DNA of 64,000 bases from Trichosphaerium sp. ATCC 40318 (lineage: Eukaryota; Discosea; Flabellinia; Trichosidae), in assembly GCA_038496445.1 (NCBI GenBank), contig JALMLS010000378.1:186001-250000 (forward strand), written 5' to 3'. The notes beneath the pieces were generated by a model. It was not told the DNA's origin and searched no databases. It saw only the letters and a program-made list of their open reading frames with translations. Of this stretch, positions 1 through 8,775 are shown piece after piece. The translations under genes and the position numbers were made by a program. Every line of letters begins with the position of its first letter. Position 1 is the first letter of the stretch.

Positions 1-528
1 GCCCAAGCAAATTTGTAGCTTTTGGAGGGAAGGGTCGAACTTTGGTGCGTTTTTCTTTTGGTTTTTTTTTTCTTCATTTGTCGCTTTACTTATTCTTGTA
101 TCTTTAGAGGGACTAGAAGTTTATCCTTTTTTTTCTTGAAGTATCTTATTAAAAAGAGTACCACTATTTTGTGTAAATGTACAAAGTGTTTATTGAACAG
201 AGTAATCGAAACTTTCGGGTCATGTCATTAATAATAATAAAAAAATCCAAACGTCAATCAATGTCTGATCAGTCGTAAAAATCGCCGTTACCTTCAAAGA
301 AGAAGGAGTGACATTGTCGCTATTGTATAGCTCATAAAAGGGATAATGTTAAGAGAAGGACGACTTAGTGTGCCTTGTATAGGCACAACAGAAAGGGACC
401 GTTGCTAGCAAAAAATCACCCAGATCTTAGTGCTAGAAATTGCAGCTATATAAGTTTAATATTGGCATAGCTAGGAGGAGAGAATGATGTTGAAGATAGA
501 AAGGAGAATGATGGTGTTTTATTAGATG
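1..528. other. No gene recognised
   Basis: Left edge of the window. T-rich stretches and short ORFs without family resemblance. This may be the 3' flank of the minus-strand gene that ends at 529. No RNA gene recognised. Confidence 0.4.
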
Positions 529-1665
529 TTAGAGCTCGTTTACCAAGACCGCAGTAAGACTTCCGTCAGCTAGTAGACCCTCTGCGAATGCAGTGTAAAT
601 AAGATTAGCTTGAAGTGTAACATTAGGAACTGTAAGAGCAACAGTGTTGGTTCCAGCACTGCGAACTTCAAGGTCTACTGTTCCAGGACTCAATTCCAGG
701 TATGTGGAAGCATTTGTGAAGCTGATGTTCTTGAACAATACAGGACCTCCTTTTACGGCAATATCAACAGCTGGAGCATCAGGAGACAAGTGAATGCAAG
801 AAAAAAAACAGTAGGGTTTTGGTCGAGGAGATCCTATGCACGTACACTCTGAGGGAGTCTGTTGTCATCCATGAAACCTACAGGACGAACTGCAGTGAGT
901 TTTCCTACAGCAGTTACTGTGATAACTAGATTGTTGCTTGTATCAAAATTGCTTTGTGAAGACAATTAGAAGTTAGACAAAAATTTTTTTTTGTTTTTTT
1001 TTTTTTTTTTTTTGTTTTTTTTTGTTTTTTTTTTGTTTTTACATTCTTGGGCTTCCGCCTTCGAATGCCATTTTTGCTAGATCAATGTCATAGCTGGATA
1101 TCATTATGATATTTGATACGCCTGTAGGTGGGTAGTAGAGGTCTTCTACCTGTGGGTCCCAAGTCAGAGCGTATGTGTAGTCTGGGTTGGTATTAACCAG
1201 GATGCTTTTAGGGACTGTGACCGTGACTTTAATCACTAGTGGTCTGCCCAGGAGAGAATCGTATTTTTTACGAGCGTACTTTCGCACTGCTCGGAGTAGT
1301 CTTGACATGTCAAGCAGAAGTATAGATATTGTAGTTTTAGTATTCGTATGCTTCCACTAGATAAAAAATCGAATTTGCTTTTAACCAAGTAATTTTGTGC
1401 AATAAAAAAATTGTGGTTTGCTACAGTTTTCTTAAAAACCGTTCCAATGCGTTGTACACACTCATCTAAGCATATTGTTATGAATTTATAGCTGATATAC
1501 GGATTTCGATGTTGGGTTTTGAGATGTGGAGTTATGAAGTAAATCGGGATTGTCTTGTTGAGAAACAAATGTGAAAAAAAGTGAAATTCAAAAAAAGACA
1601 TAAATGCAACTTACACTGGTGTATGCGTTTCGCGTGGTGTCTTCCAGGCGTATTATGAAGCTCAT
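529..1665 (-). CDS. DUF4397-domain protein (multi-exon)
   Basis: The last exon (about 529-795) encodes the motif HLSPDAPAVDIAVKGG followed by a beta-rich stretch, the signature of DUF4397, a beta-sandwich domain usually found in secreted or envelope proteins. The preceding exon (about 845-955) reads ITVTAVGKLTAVRPVGFMDD, the expected linker to an earlier repeat. It joins in phase, across an intron made largely of A-tracts (T on the plus strand, 985-1040), to an exon at 1042-1308 ending FEGGSPRI. A possible first exon starts at 1665 (MSFIIRLEDTTRNAYTS). The junction between the last two coding exons (about 796-845) has no usable AG acceptor, so either an atypical intron or damage is present there. 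Family call fair; 5' end uncertain. Confidence 0.5.
985..1041. repeat. Homopolymer T tract inside an intron
   Basis: Almost pure T with scattered single Gs over about 55 bp. On the coding (minus) strand it is poly-A inside the intron of the DUF4397-like gene. Length may be unreliable in an assembly. Confidence 0.8.
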
Positions 1666-2325
1666 CTATGTTTGCAATGGAAATTAATTCACTAAAAATC
1701 CGAAGAACTCAGAATTTGTGTGATCAAACATGTAGTAACTTGAGGTAAGTTATTAGCGTAGATTAAGACGTTTCCGAGTTGTTTTGATCCAAAAAAGCTT
1801 GATCTTTCTGTTATTGCTTCCTTCAAGCACTTATTGCTAAAAACACGCCTTGGATTTTATAACGTAACAAAATATAGCGTTGGTGACGTTTTGAATTGGT
1901 TTCCTGCCTTTTCGGTTTCAAAAAAACGTGATCGTACCGTTAATTTCTTTTCACTTTGCTCCTTGAAAGTACTATGAGAGGTGGTTTCCTTGCTGTTGAT
2001 GTCATGTTAACCCTTGTTGCCACATTTTCTTTTTTTTTGACTCAAAAATCACTGTAGTGATTCGCAATGCGTACCATTTTGGTTTCATGGTGCTTTGAAG
2101 ATCTTTTTTGCTGGTTTTGCGCCAACTAAAGTGATCTTGCTTGGAAACTCGCAAACAGGTTTGTTCGCACGCTATGAAGCACAGAATACCAAATTGATTA
2201 ATGTAGTGTAGTTCACGCGATCAGTATGAAAGTGAAAAAGTTACAGTCGCTTAAACGTCAGTTCAAAAACATCACACGTTCATCAGAGTGATATTCTCGT
2301 GCAAACAAAACCGCACCGAACAAAC
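1666..2325. other. Intergenic, no gene recognised
   Basis: About 660 bp without a convincing ORF. A short palindrome (AATCACTGTAGTGATT) lies at about 2046-2061. Probably shared upstream/downstream sequence of the two flanking minus-strand genes. Confidence 0.4.
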
Positions 2326-2761
2326 TCAACAACATAAACCCAAGCGAAGTGAACAACGGTAAAAAAAAGTTATTTTATTATGCTTCCAAAGTCTAAGGAT
2401 TCTTGACGTCATTCCGTAAAAGAGCCTCGACTCCGAATTCATGCTTCGCAATTCCTTGTTGAAGATTAATTCAACTTGAATTTCGCTATCTTCTTCCTCA
2501 GGTAAAACGTTAGCACCACTACTTGCTCGTACCTTATTTCCCTTTGTGCCTGTGCCTGCGCTGTCGTGAGGTCTGGCGGTTTTCTTGTCAAAGTTGGGAT
2601 CATCTTGAGGTGAGTCTGCCCTAGAAACTGGTTTTGGCGTACTTTGTTGTACCTTACCTTCTTCTTTTCTCCTCAAAATCTTGCTAGAGCGTCATCTGTA
2701 TTTCTGGGTGTACTGGCGTGAACCGGAAAGTAGCGCCTGTTCTTGGACTTCTTGGCTGCAT
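2326..2761 (-). CDS. Small hypothetical protein, three exons
   Basis: Not recognised. Start at 2761 (MQPRSPRTGATFRFTP). A 33-nt GT-AG intron then joins QDFEEKRRR, and a roughly 40-nt intron joins ADSPQDDPNFDKKTARPHDS; the phases fit at both junctions, which supports the model. The N-terminal half is charged and low-complexity (likely disordered); the C-terminal part, from EEEDSEIQVELIFNKEL, looks folded. The 3' end is in the long last exon, stop at 2326. Separated by only about 30 nt from the next minus-strand gene. Confidence 0.5.
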
Positions 2762-2794
2762 TCTACGGTTTTGTTTTGGTGCTTGAATTGAACT

Positions 2795-3034
2795 TCAAAG
2801 TTTTGGTTTCCTCTTATCGTTTTTCTTCGTAGACGGTTTTGTCAGTTCCTTTGCTGATATTGGAACGATCACGCTTTCTCCAAGTTCTTTCGTCACCAAC
2901 CGTTGTATTATCTCGTAATCAGTCTCTCCAGGGAACTGTGGCTGCATTTCAAGCGTTGTTTGTTCATTTGCCGATACTGTACGTCTGAAAATGGCTGAAA
3001 AGATACTTTTGAAGGCGTTCTTGATAATGGACAT
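2795..3034 (-). CDS. Small hypothetical protein (79 aa)
   Basis: Not recognised. From Met at 3034 the product begins MSIIKNAFKSIFSAIFRRT, an amphipathic N-terminus that could be a targeting helix. It continues with an acidic/amide region (QFPGETDYEIIQRLVTKELG) and ends in a lysine-rich tail. The frame remains open upstream to 3184, but those upstream residues look less protein-like, so I chose the internal Met. No introns seen. Confidence 0.4.
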   Translation of the reverse strand: MSIIKNAFKSIFSAIFRRTVSANEQTTLEMQPQFPGETDYEIIQRLVTKELGESVIVPISAKELTKPSTKKNDKRKPKL

Positions 3035-3755
3035 TTGTATTAATTCTTTGTTGTAACGAGGTGTCTCTATCGTGGTTTTGTAGAGACAAACTCCTTTTTT
3101 TTCGTTAAGACATGGCTGACTGAACACTTTCCCGCGAAATGCAAAACCGCTAAGGCTGAAATTTCTGTCAAAAGTCAAACGCAAACAGAATGAGTACGAT
3201 TTCGATAGGGCAAAATTGGTTCAAAAAACGTGATTTGTTGTTTTTGGCTTCGCAGGCGTAAAAGTATTTGTTTTTGCGCTTGATTAATCGACATTTCATT
3301 GTTGCTTATTTTGCGGCTCTGCTAACCATGTTTAGAGCCAAGTTATTTGAATGAACGATTTAATGGCTTAGCGCCTACCACTTCGCGCAGCGGCAATGAT
3401 GCAACCATTCTATGCCGCTTTGCTGACAAATATTCTATCCGTGCTTACAAACAAGTTTCAATGCGTATCTGGTGATACCTACGCTAATACATCCCACTTG
3501 CGTCCAAAACAACGACTTTTTGGTTCATGCACATCTGTGAGGTCGTGTCGACCTCACAGGTACTGAAATAGCGATAGATAAATACCAATCAGTTACATCA
3601 TTCTCACCAATTCTGGGCGCGAACGAGGAAGCACTTCCACGGATCTCAAATGTTTATTTGAAAATAAAAATTTTCTGTTTTTTATATAGCTTTATTGCCA
3701 TAGAATTATCATGAAGCGCGGGGTGATCAAGTGTTTGAAGAAAGTAAATACAGTC
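3035..3755. other. Intergenic with hairpins, no gene recognised
   Basis: No convincing ORF. It contains a perfect 11-bp stem with a 3-nt loop at 3535-3559, listed separately, and a second weaker inverted repeat (AGCGGCA ... TGCCGCT, about 3389-3420). An unannotated structured RNA is possible but unproven. Confidence 0.4.
3535..3559. repeat. Perfect 11-bp inverted repeat (hairpin)
   Basis: CTGTGAGGTCG, loop TGT, then CGACCTCACAG. It could form a strong stem-loop in RNA or a cruciform; no T-run follows, so it is not a classical terminator. Confidence 0.7.
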
Positions 3756-5516
3756 CTAGCTCCAGCGACGTGAACGAAACGTTTTAAGAGCTTCAGCGGT
3801 TACTTTACTGCCGCGACTGTAGATAGTGTTTACACCTTCAAGAGCTGTTATACTTTCGTCAGAAACAGAGGTATATTCAATATTAATAGAATACACACCC
3901 TTGAGTGCTTTAACGCCTTCATCTGTTACTGGGGTCCATTGAAGATAAATGGTATGAACGCCAGCAAGTTTTTTGACACCTTTATCCGTTATACTCTTGC
4001 AACCATGAAGGTCAATGGTATGTACTCCAGCAAGTGCCTGGATTCCCTCATCTGTCACGAGGGTATTGGAAAGGTCTATGTAGTGAACACCTGCTAAGGC
4101 TTTGACAGCTTCATCTGTTACTAAAGTGTTATCGAGACTTATAGTATGCACACCAGCAAGTGCTTTAACTCCTTCATCTGTAACTGCAGTTTGGCTAAGA
4201 TGAATAGTATGAACACCTTTGAGTGCCTTTATACCTTCACATGTAACTGAAGTTCCACTAAGGTCAATGGTATGAACTCCAGCAAGTGCTTTGATACCCT
4301 CATCTGTTACTGAAGTGTCACGAAGGTAAATCTCATAAACACCCTTCAAAGCTTTAATACCTTGGTCTGTAACAGAAGTATATGAAAGGTCAATTGCATG
4401 AACACCTTTGAGTATTTTAATAGCTTCATCTGTAACTGATGTTTTGAAAACGTAAATTGAATGAACACCAACAAGTTCTTTTATGCCTTTATCAGATACG
4501 CTAGTTTCATTGAGGTTAATGCTTTGAACTCCAGCAAGTTCCTTGATCCCTTTGTCAGTTACATTGGTTGCTTGAAGATCAATGTCATAAACGCCTTTAA
4601 GTTCCTTAATCCCTTCATCAGTAACCTCAGTATACGAAAGATCAATTGTATGAACACCTGCCAATGCTTTAATTCCATCATCTGTAATATCAATACAATT
4701 AGTCAAATAGATTGTGTGAACACCAGCCAGAGCTTTAATGCCATCATCAGTTACACAAGTAGCCTCGAGATTAATCTCATGTACACCGGTGAGAGCTTTA
4801 ATCCCTTTGTCTGAAGCAGAAGTGTGCGCAAGATGAATGGTATGAACACCAGCCAGAGCTTTGATGCCTTCATTAGATATAGAAGTACCACTGACATCAA
4901 TTGTATGAACACCTGCCAGTGCTTTAATGCCTTCGTCTCCAACAAAGTCACAATCAGATAAAGTTATCTCGAAAACACCAGCTAGAGCTTTAACACCTTC
5001 GCTTGTTACTGAAGTTTTACTAAGATTAATAGTATGAACACCTGCTAGTGCTTTAATACCTTCATCTGTAACTGAAGTCTCTTTAAGAGAAATGGTATGT
5101 ACACCTTTGAGTGCCTTGATGCCCTCATCAGTTATAGCGGTGCTATAAAAACTAATTGAGTAAGCACCAGCAAATTCCTTGACTAGAGCATTTGTAGCGT
5201 TTCCAACCAAGTTGATTTTAGTATGTCTCAGTGTGGCACTATGTTTTAATGCTGCCCTCGCTTGTTCAGGCCTTACTGTAATTGCGTAATATCCAATAAC
5301 GTCATGAACAATAGAAGCGAACAGACAACACGTTTGGCAAGCGTTAAACCGTGCAGTAGTTGTTTTACGTAAGATATACGCTAAAATCTCGGTAGGCAAA
5401 TCAAGAAGTCCAGTCTTAGCTCTAATACGTGTAGTTTTAGCTTTCTACTGCTACTTTTATTATTAAACTAATTGCCTTTGACATGAGGCCTCCTCTGTGT
5501 TGCTGTCGTCAGACAT
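3756..5516 (-). CDS. F-box/leucine-rich-repeat protein with about 21 tandem repeats
   Basis: Probable SCF ubiquitin-ligase substrate receptor. Exon 1 (5516-5476) encodes MSDDSNTEEASCQR. A GC-AG intron (donor AAAG|GCAATT) joins exon 2 in phase, giving AKTGLLDLPTEILAYIL, a good F-box opening. From about residue 80 the protein is built of roughly 21 consecutive 21-residue LRRs of pattern VTDEGIKALAGVHTIDLSGTS, ending in a basic tail. The repeats show the L..L..L.L spacing of AMN1-like cysteine-containing LRRs, although most lack the cysteine. The whole array sits in one intronless exon while neighbouring genes are intron-rich. Closest relative in the window is the gene at 44359-45900; a relic of the family lies at about 18280-18490. 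Substrate unknown. Confidence 0.85.
3800..5160 (-). repeat. Coding tandem array, 63-bp period
   Basis: DNA-level tandem repeat underlying the LRR array: each 63-bp unit encodes 21 residues. Units differ by point changes; a few carry a one-residue insertion (NCID, DCDF, HGCKS). This is a likely site of unequal crossing-over. Confidence 0.85.
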
Positions 5517-5640
5517 TATTACATGCGTCTTGTACAAGATGGACGGTAAGATTTACAGCCGCCTTAACTCACTTTTAGTAGCTATTGCTTAATCAATCAA
5601 TTTCAAACGTTGGGACATAGCAATTACTTCTATCGTAAGC

Positions 5641-6662
5641 ATGAAACCACCGTGTGCATTATTCGTATTGTTAGCAATGCTTCAATATTTTCATACATGT
5701 AGTGCCGATTCATCTTTTATATGCAACACAAAGAGATACATTACTAACCAGTACGTGCTTTGGCAATATTTGCCGACTTTACGGTTCTTTTTTTTTGTAA
5801 TTTACTAATAACCTCAAGAACTCTAATGATTAATACCGCCTACGTAGGTGTTCCTTATGGCGCGATAATCCAAAAGTTATTTATCAAGACGCAACTAAGA
5901 AATGTATCACGTGGCTAAACGGAGGACCCAATTGTTGGCAAGAACATTGTCATGAAATTCTCGCAACTTGCACTTTACGAAACGATAGGTAATAAATCAC
6001 GTGATACATTTCCATAAATAAAATTGCTAAACATTTTAGTGTCAACGCCATAGAAGGCAAAGTCCTGAACATAAACGTCCGCGGAAACGATGATTGGCCA
6101 GGAAATGGTGTCAACATTGATCCAAAGATTTCTTTGCTAGGAACCGGTCAGGTACAGTAGCACTTGCCCGTCATCCTGACTATGAAATTAGTGTGGTAGT
6201 GCGAAAGTTGTTTTAGATTCTATCGAGTATACACCTCTGGTAAATTATGAATGCTACGATATCTTGGTATACAGAGCTACCGACTATGAAGGCAATTTTG
6301 GAGAAGCATTTATTCACATTCATGTTTCGCCAAAACCAACAAACGCTCCAACTGTCGCTCCTACAACGGCCCCTGTATCTCCCACAATGTATCCCACTGA
6401 ATCTCCTATCGTACCAACATCGAATGCATCGGTGACAATTGCACCTGGACCGTCTAATGCGACTAATAGTCATTCTGGTGGCGTTGTTCTCATGAAACAT
6501 GTTGACACGCATCACATTATTATTTTTGTTGTAGTTGGAGTACTAGCGCTGATAATTGTATTGGGTATTGTCGTGGCAGTTGTTGTGTATAGAATGGAAC
6601 GTTCTAAACGTAGAAAAGAAGGAGAATATTTGCTCCAGAAACCCCAAGCGTCATACAATTAA
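5641..6662 (+). CDS. Secreted type I membrane protein with Thr/Pro stalk
   Basis: Four exons joined in phase: 5641-5750, 5848-5988, 6040-6146, 6217-6662. Exon 1 encodes a signal peptide (MKPPCALFVLLAMLQYFHTC). A Cys-rich ectodomain follows, with CSLWRDNP, CITWLNGGPNCWQEHCHEI and then VLNINVRGNDDWPGNG ... YRATDYEGNFGEAF, which looks like a cadherin/Ig-like beta domain. A stalk of PTNAPTVAPTTAPVSPTMYP type then leads to one transmembrane helix and a short basic cytoplasmic tail (RMERSKRRKEG). The third donor is GTCAGG, chosen because it keeps the frame. Function unknown; adhesion or recognition at the cell surface is an inference. Confidence 0.75.
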
Positions 6663-7105
6663 ATACGTTACCAAATACTAATCTCTATCGTTATTTAAAG
6701 TTTCTCGCTACTAAAACTTGTTATTTTGAACCAGTCTTCTTTGTTGTATTGTGAAACAGCAGTTTTTAAGCATGTTCTTTAATAGTACGTTGTTCCTATG
6801 TACTAACTACTTTATCATATATACAATGGCTTAACATCATACTTTTGCTAGATGACTATAGACAACGTCTATCAAAGCACGTGATTCCTTTGAGTACGTT
6901 TCATGAATCTGTAACTCTTGAACTTCATGTATTACAGTATAACGTTACTTTTCGTATATTTAATCAAGCATTCCAGTTGGTACATTCCCAAACAAATTAA
7001 CAATTAATGAAAAATATTCTGAAAAGTTAAGTCTTCCTGTAACTTTTGTTATTGCGTATACTTTGTTAACCTAAAAATAGATTAAAAAAAAAATTAAGAA
7101 AATTC
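6663..7105. other. Intergenic between convergent genes
   Basis: AT-rich 3' flanks of the plus-strand membrane protein and the minus-strand gene ending at 7106. One CACGTG at about 6879. No ORF or RNA recognised. Confidence 0.4.
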
Positions 7106-7828
7106 TTAAAGAGTTTGTTCCTGAGCTGGAGTTGTACGTACATAGCCATTAATTTCGGCTTCATTTTTTCCAGCATGCTTGATAGGAGTTATCAGACGTT
7201 TAAATTGTTGTCTTGGTAAGCCTTCGCCTTTGATTGCTAAAGCTTGGAATATAACTACAAACATGTTAGAGAATGCATTTTTTTTATTAGTACTCTTTTG
7301 CTGTTTGCACTCATCTGATATACGCATAAATTTCTTTAGCTTTCGAAGGACATTCATAAAATGTATTTGTGATATTTCTGTTTCACCTTGAGCATAGGCT
7401 AAAAGAAAACCAGCTACTACATAATCTAAACATCAATCAGCACTTTTTTTCTACAAACTGAACAGTATTCGTACTTATGGAATATAACCCTATCTTAACG
7501 AGTGTCTGTTTATTAATCACGTTTATACGTAGACCTGCAACTATTTCCCACATAAGAGAGAAATCAGCAATGCATTCATCATCTAACATAAACGGCATCA
7601 CTGATTGTAAGAAGTTAGAGTTTCACATTTATGATTGACTAACCACTAGGGAGGTTTTCTTTGGGAATGCTGAGAATTGATTTATTGTATGCAGCAACAG
7701 TTAGGCCTGTAGTTAGGTAGCACAATTCGTCTTCAACAGTTTGAAAATTCTATTGATTGAACTTTTAGATTTATAGTTCAGTTACGCAGCGTTGCTGTAA
7801 AAGCAGAGCCAGTAAGCTACTTCGTACT
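7106..7828 (-). CDS. Hypothetical protein, about 4 exons
   Basis: Not recognised. Exons running right to left encode MDSIQQEYEVAYWLCFY, then LCYLTTGLTVAAYNKSILSI, then VMPFMLDDECIADFSLMWEI, then DYVVAGFLLAYAQGETEISQ, and finally a basic C-terminal part ending TTPAQEQTL. The second and third introns are GT-AG and in phase. The first junction works only with a GC-AG intron (TACA|GCAACG, acceptor before ACGAATTG). No signal peptide or clear transmembrane segment. Start at 7828 chosen as the first Met of the in-frame exon. Confidence 0.5.
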
Positions 7829-7960
7829 CTTGTTGTATTGAATCCATTTTGCATTTTGTTGCTGACGTGTTGTATCAAAGGAAACTTGAAAATTATAGTA
7901 CAACATAATCACTTATGAGGGACACTCTTTTGAAAGCGCTAATCAATCAAAAATCGATCT

Positions 7961-8290
7961 TTAATAAAATGATTGAAGATTAAGATCGAAAGCATGCTGA
8001 ATTTTCATTTTTCGACTTATTGATTTTGGTCGAGTATCCTTTACACATACCCAAAAGCACCAAAATTTGTGAGCCCTATGGCCGCCAGGAAATATGTTAG
8101 CTGGTGTTACATTGTTATTGACAATCCCATCGTCATGTAGCTTGGAAAGCGTAGCTAACAGGTCAGGAGCTATGTTTGCCAAGACTCTATTGCTGGTTTT
8201 TCCAGCACATCTGGCATTGGAATAGCAATATCCGATATACTTGGATACAAATGCACTCGCTAAAACAGACGACGAACAATTGCTTAGATT
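7961..8290 (-). pseudogene. Protein-kinase relic
   Basis: The segment LLATLSKLHDDGIVNNNVTPANIF aligns with kinase subdomains V-VIb (helix E plus the catalytic HRDxxPxN loop). The catalytic His and Asp positions read N, so activity would be lost. Immediately upstream the matching text (VLEKPAIESWQT) is in another frame, needing a one-base shift to join. No glycine loop, VAIK lysine or DFG motif is visible nearby. I read this as a decayed kinase fragment; a short pseudokinase exon is the alternative. Confidence 0.45.
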
Positions 8291-8554
8291 GCGAAAATGT
8301 CATTCACTTTTGTCACTAAGTTTTACTCCCTATCAACTTCTTTATTTATTCTCTTTATCTCAAATCAATGTATGGTCACTCAATTTTAATTAATAGAACA
8401 TGTGAAGGCCTGGAGTTAACTCGGATTCGAGTGTAACTTTTGTAACAATACAAATAATTTGACACAGCTGTAATACTCATGATAACACGCAAAACGTGCA
8501 GGAGATCGTCTTGCCATCCTTTTGGCGCAGATATAAGGTAGACTATCCGAAATA
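8291..8554. other. Intergenic
   Basis: AT-rich spacer between the kinase relic and the next small ORF; nothing recognised. Confidence 0.35.
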
Positions 8555-8743
8555 ATGAATGAAGATGTGGAACATTTCAAGCGTTTGGTTGGACTGAACA
8601 AGACTGTCAATATCGAAGGACACAATAGGCAATATAAATCCGCTCGTGTGGCTACGCTAGAGCCACCAAAGACTGAGCGTCTTTCCTCCCAAGCGCGTCT
8701 CCCTTATATTGACAACAAGTTGTCCAATCTAACGAACACTTAA
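8555..8743 (+). CDS. Possible small protein (62 aa)
   Basis: Intronless ORF starting MNEDVEHFKRLVGLNKTVN and ending KLSNLTNT, followed within 33 nt by the rhamnosidase start. It is hydrophilic with ordinary amino-acid composition. No family recognised; may be spurious. Confidence 0.3.
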   Translation: MNEDVEHFKRLVGLNKTVNIEGHNRQYKSARVATLEPPKTERLSSQARLPYIDNKLSNLTNT

Positions 8744-8775
8744 TCGGATCTTAAGGAAAAGAAGGCCCACAAATA

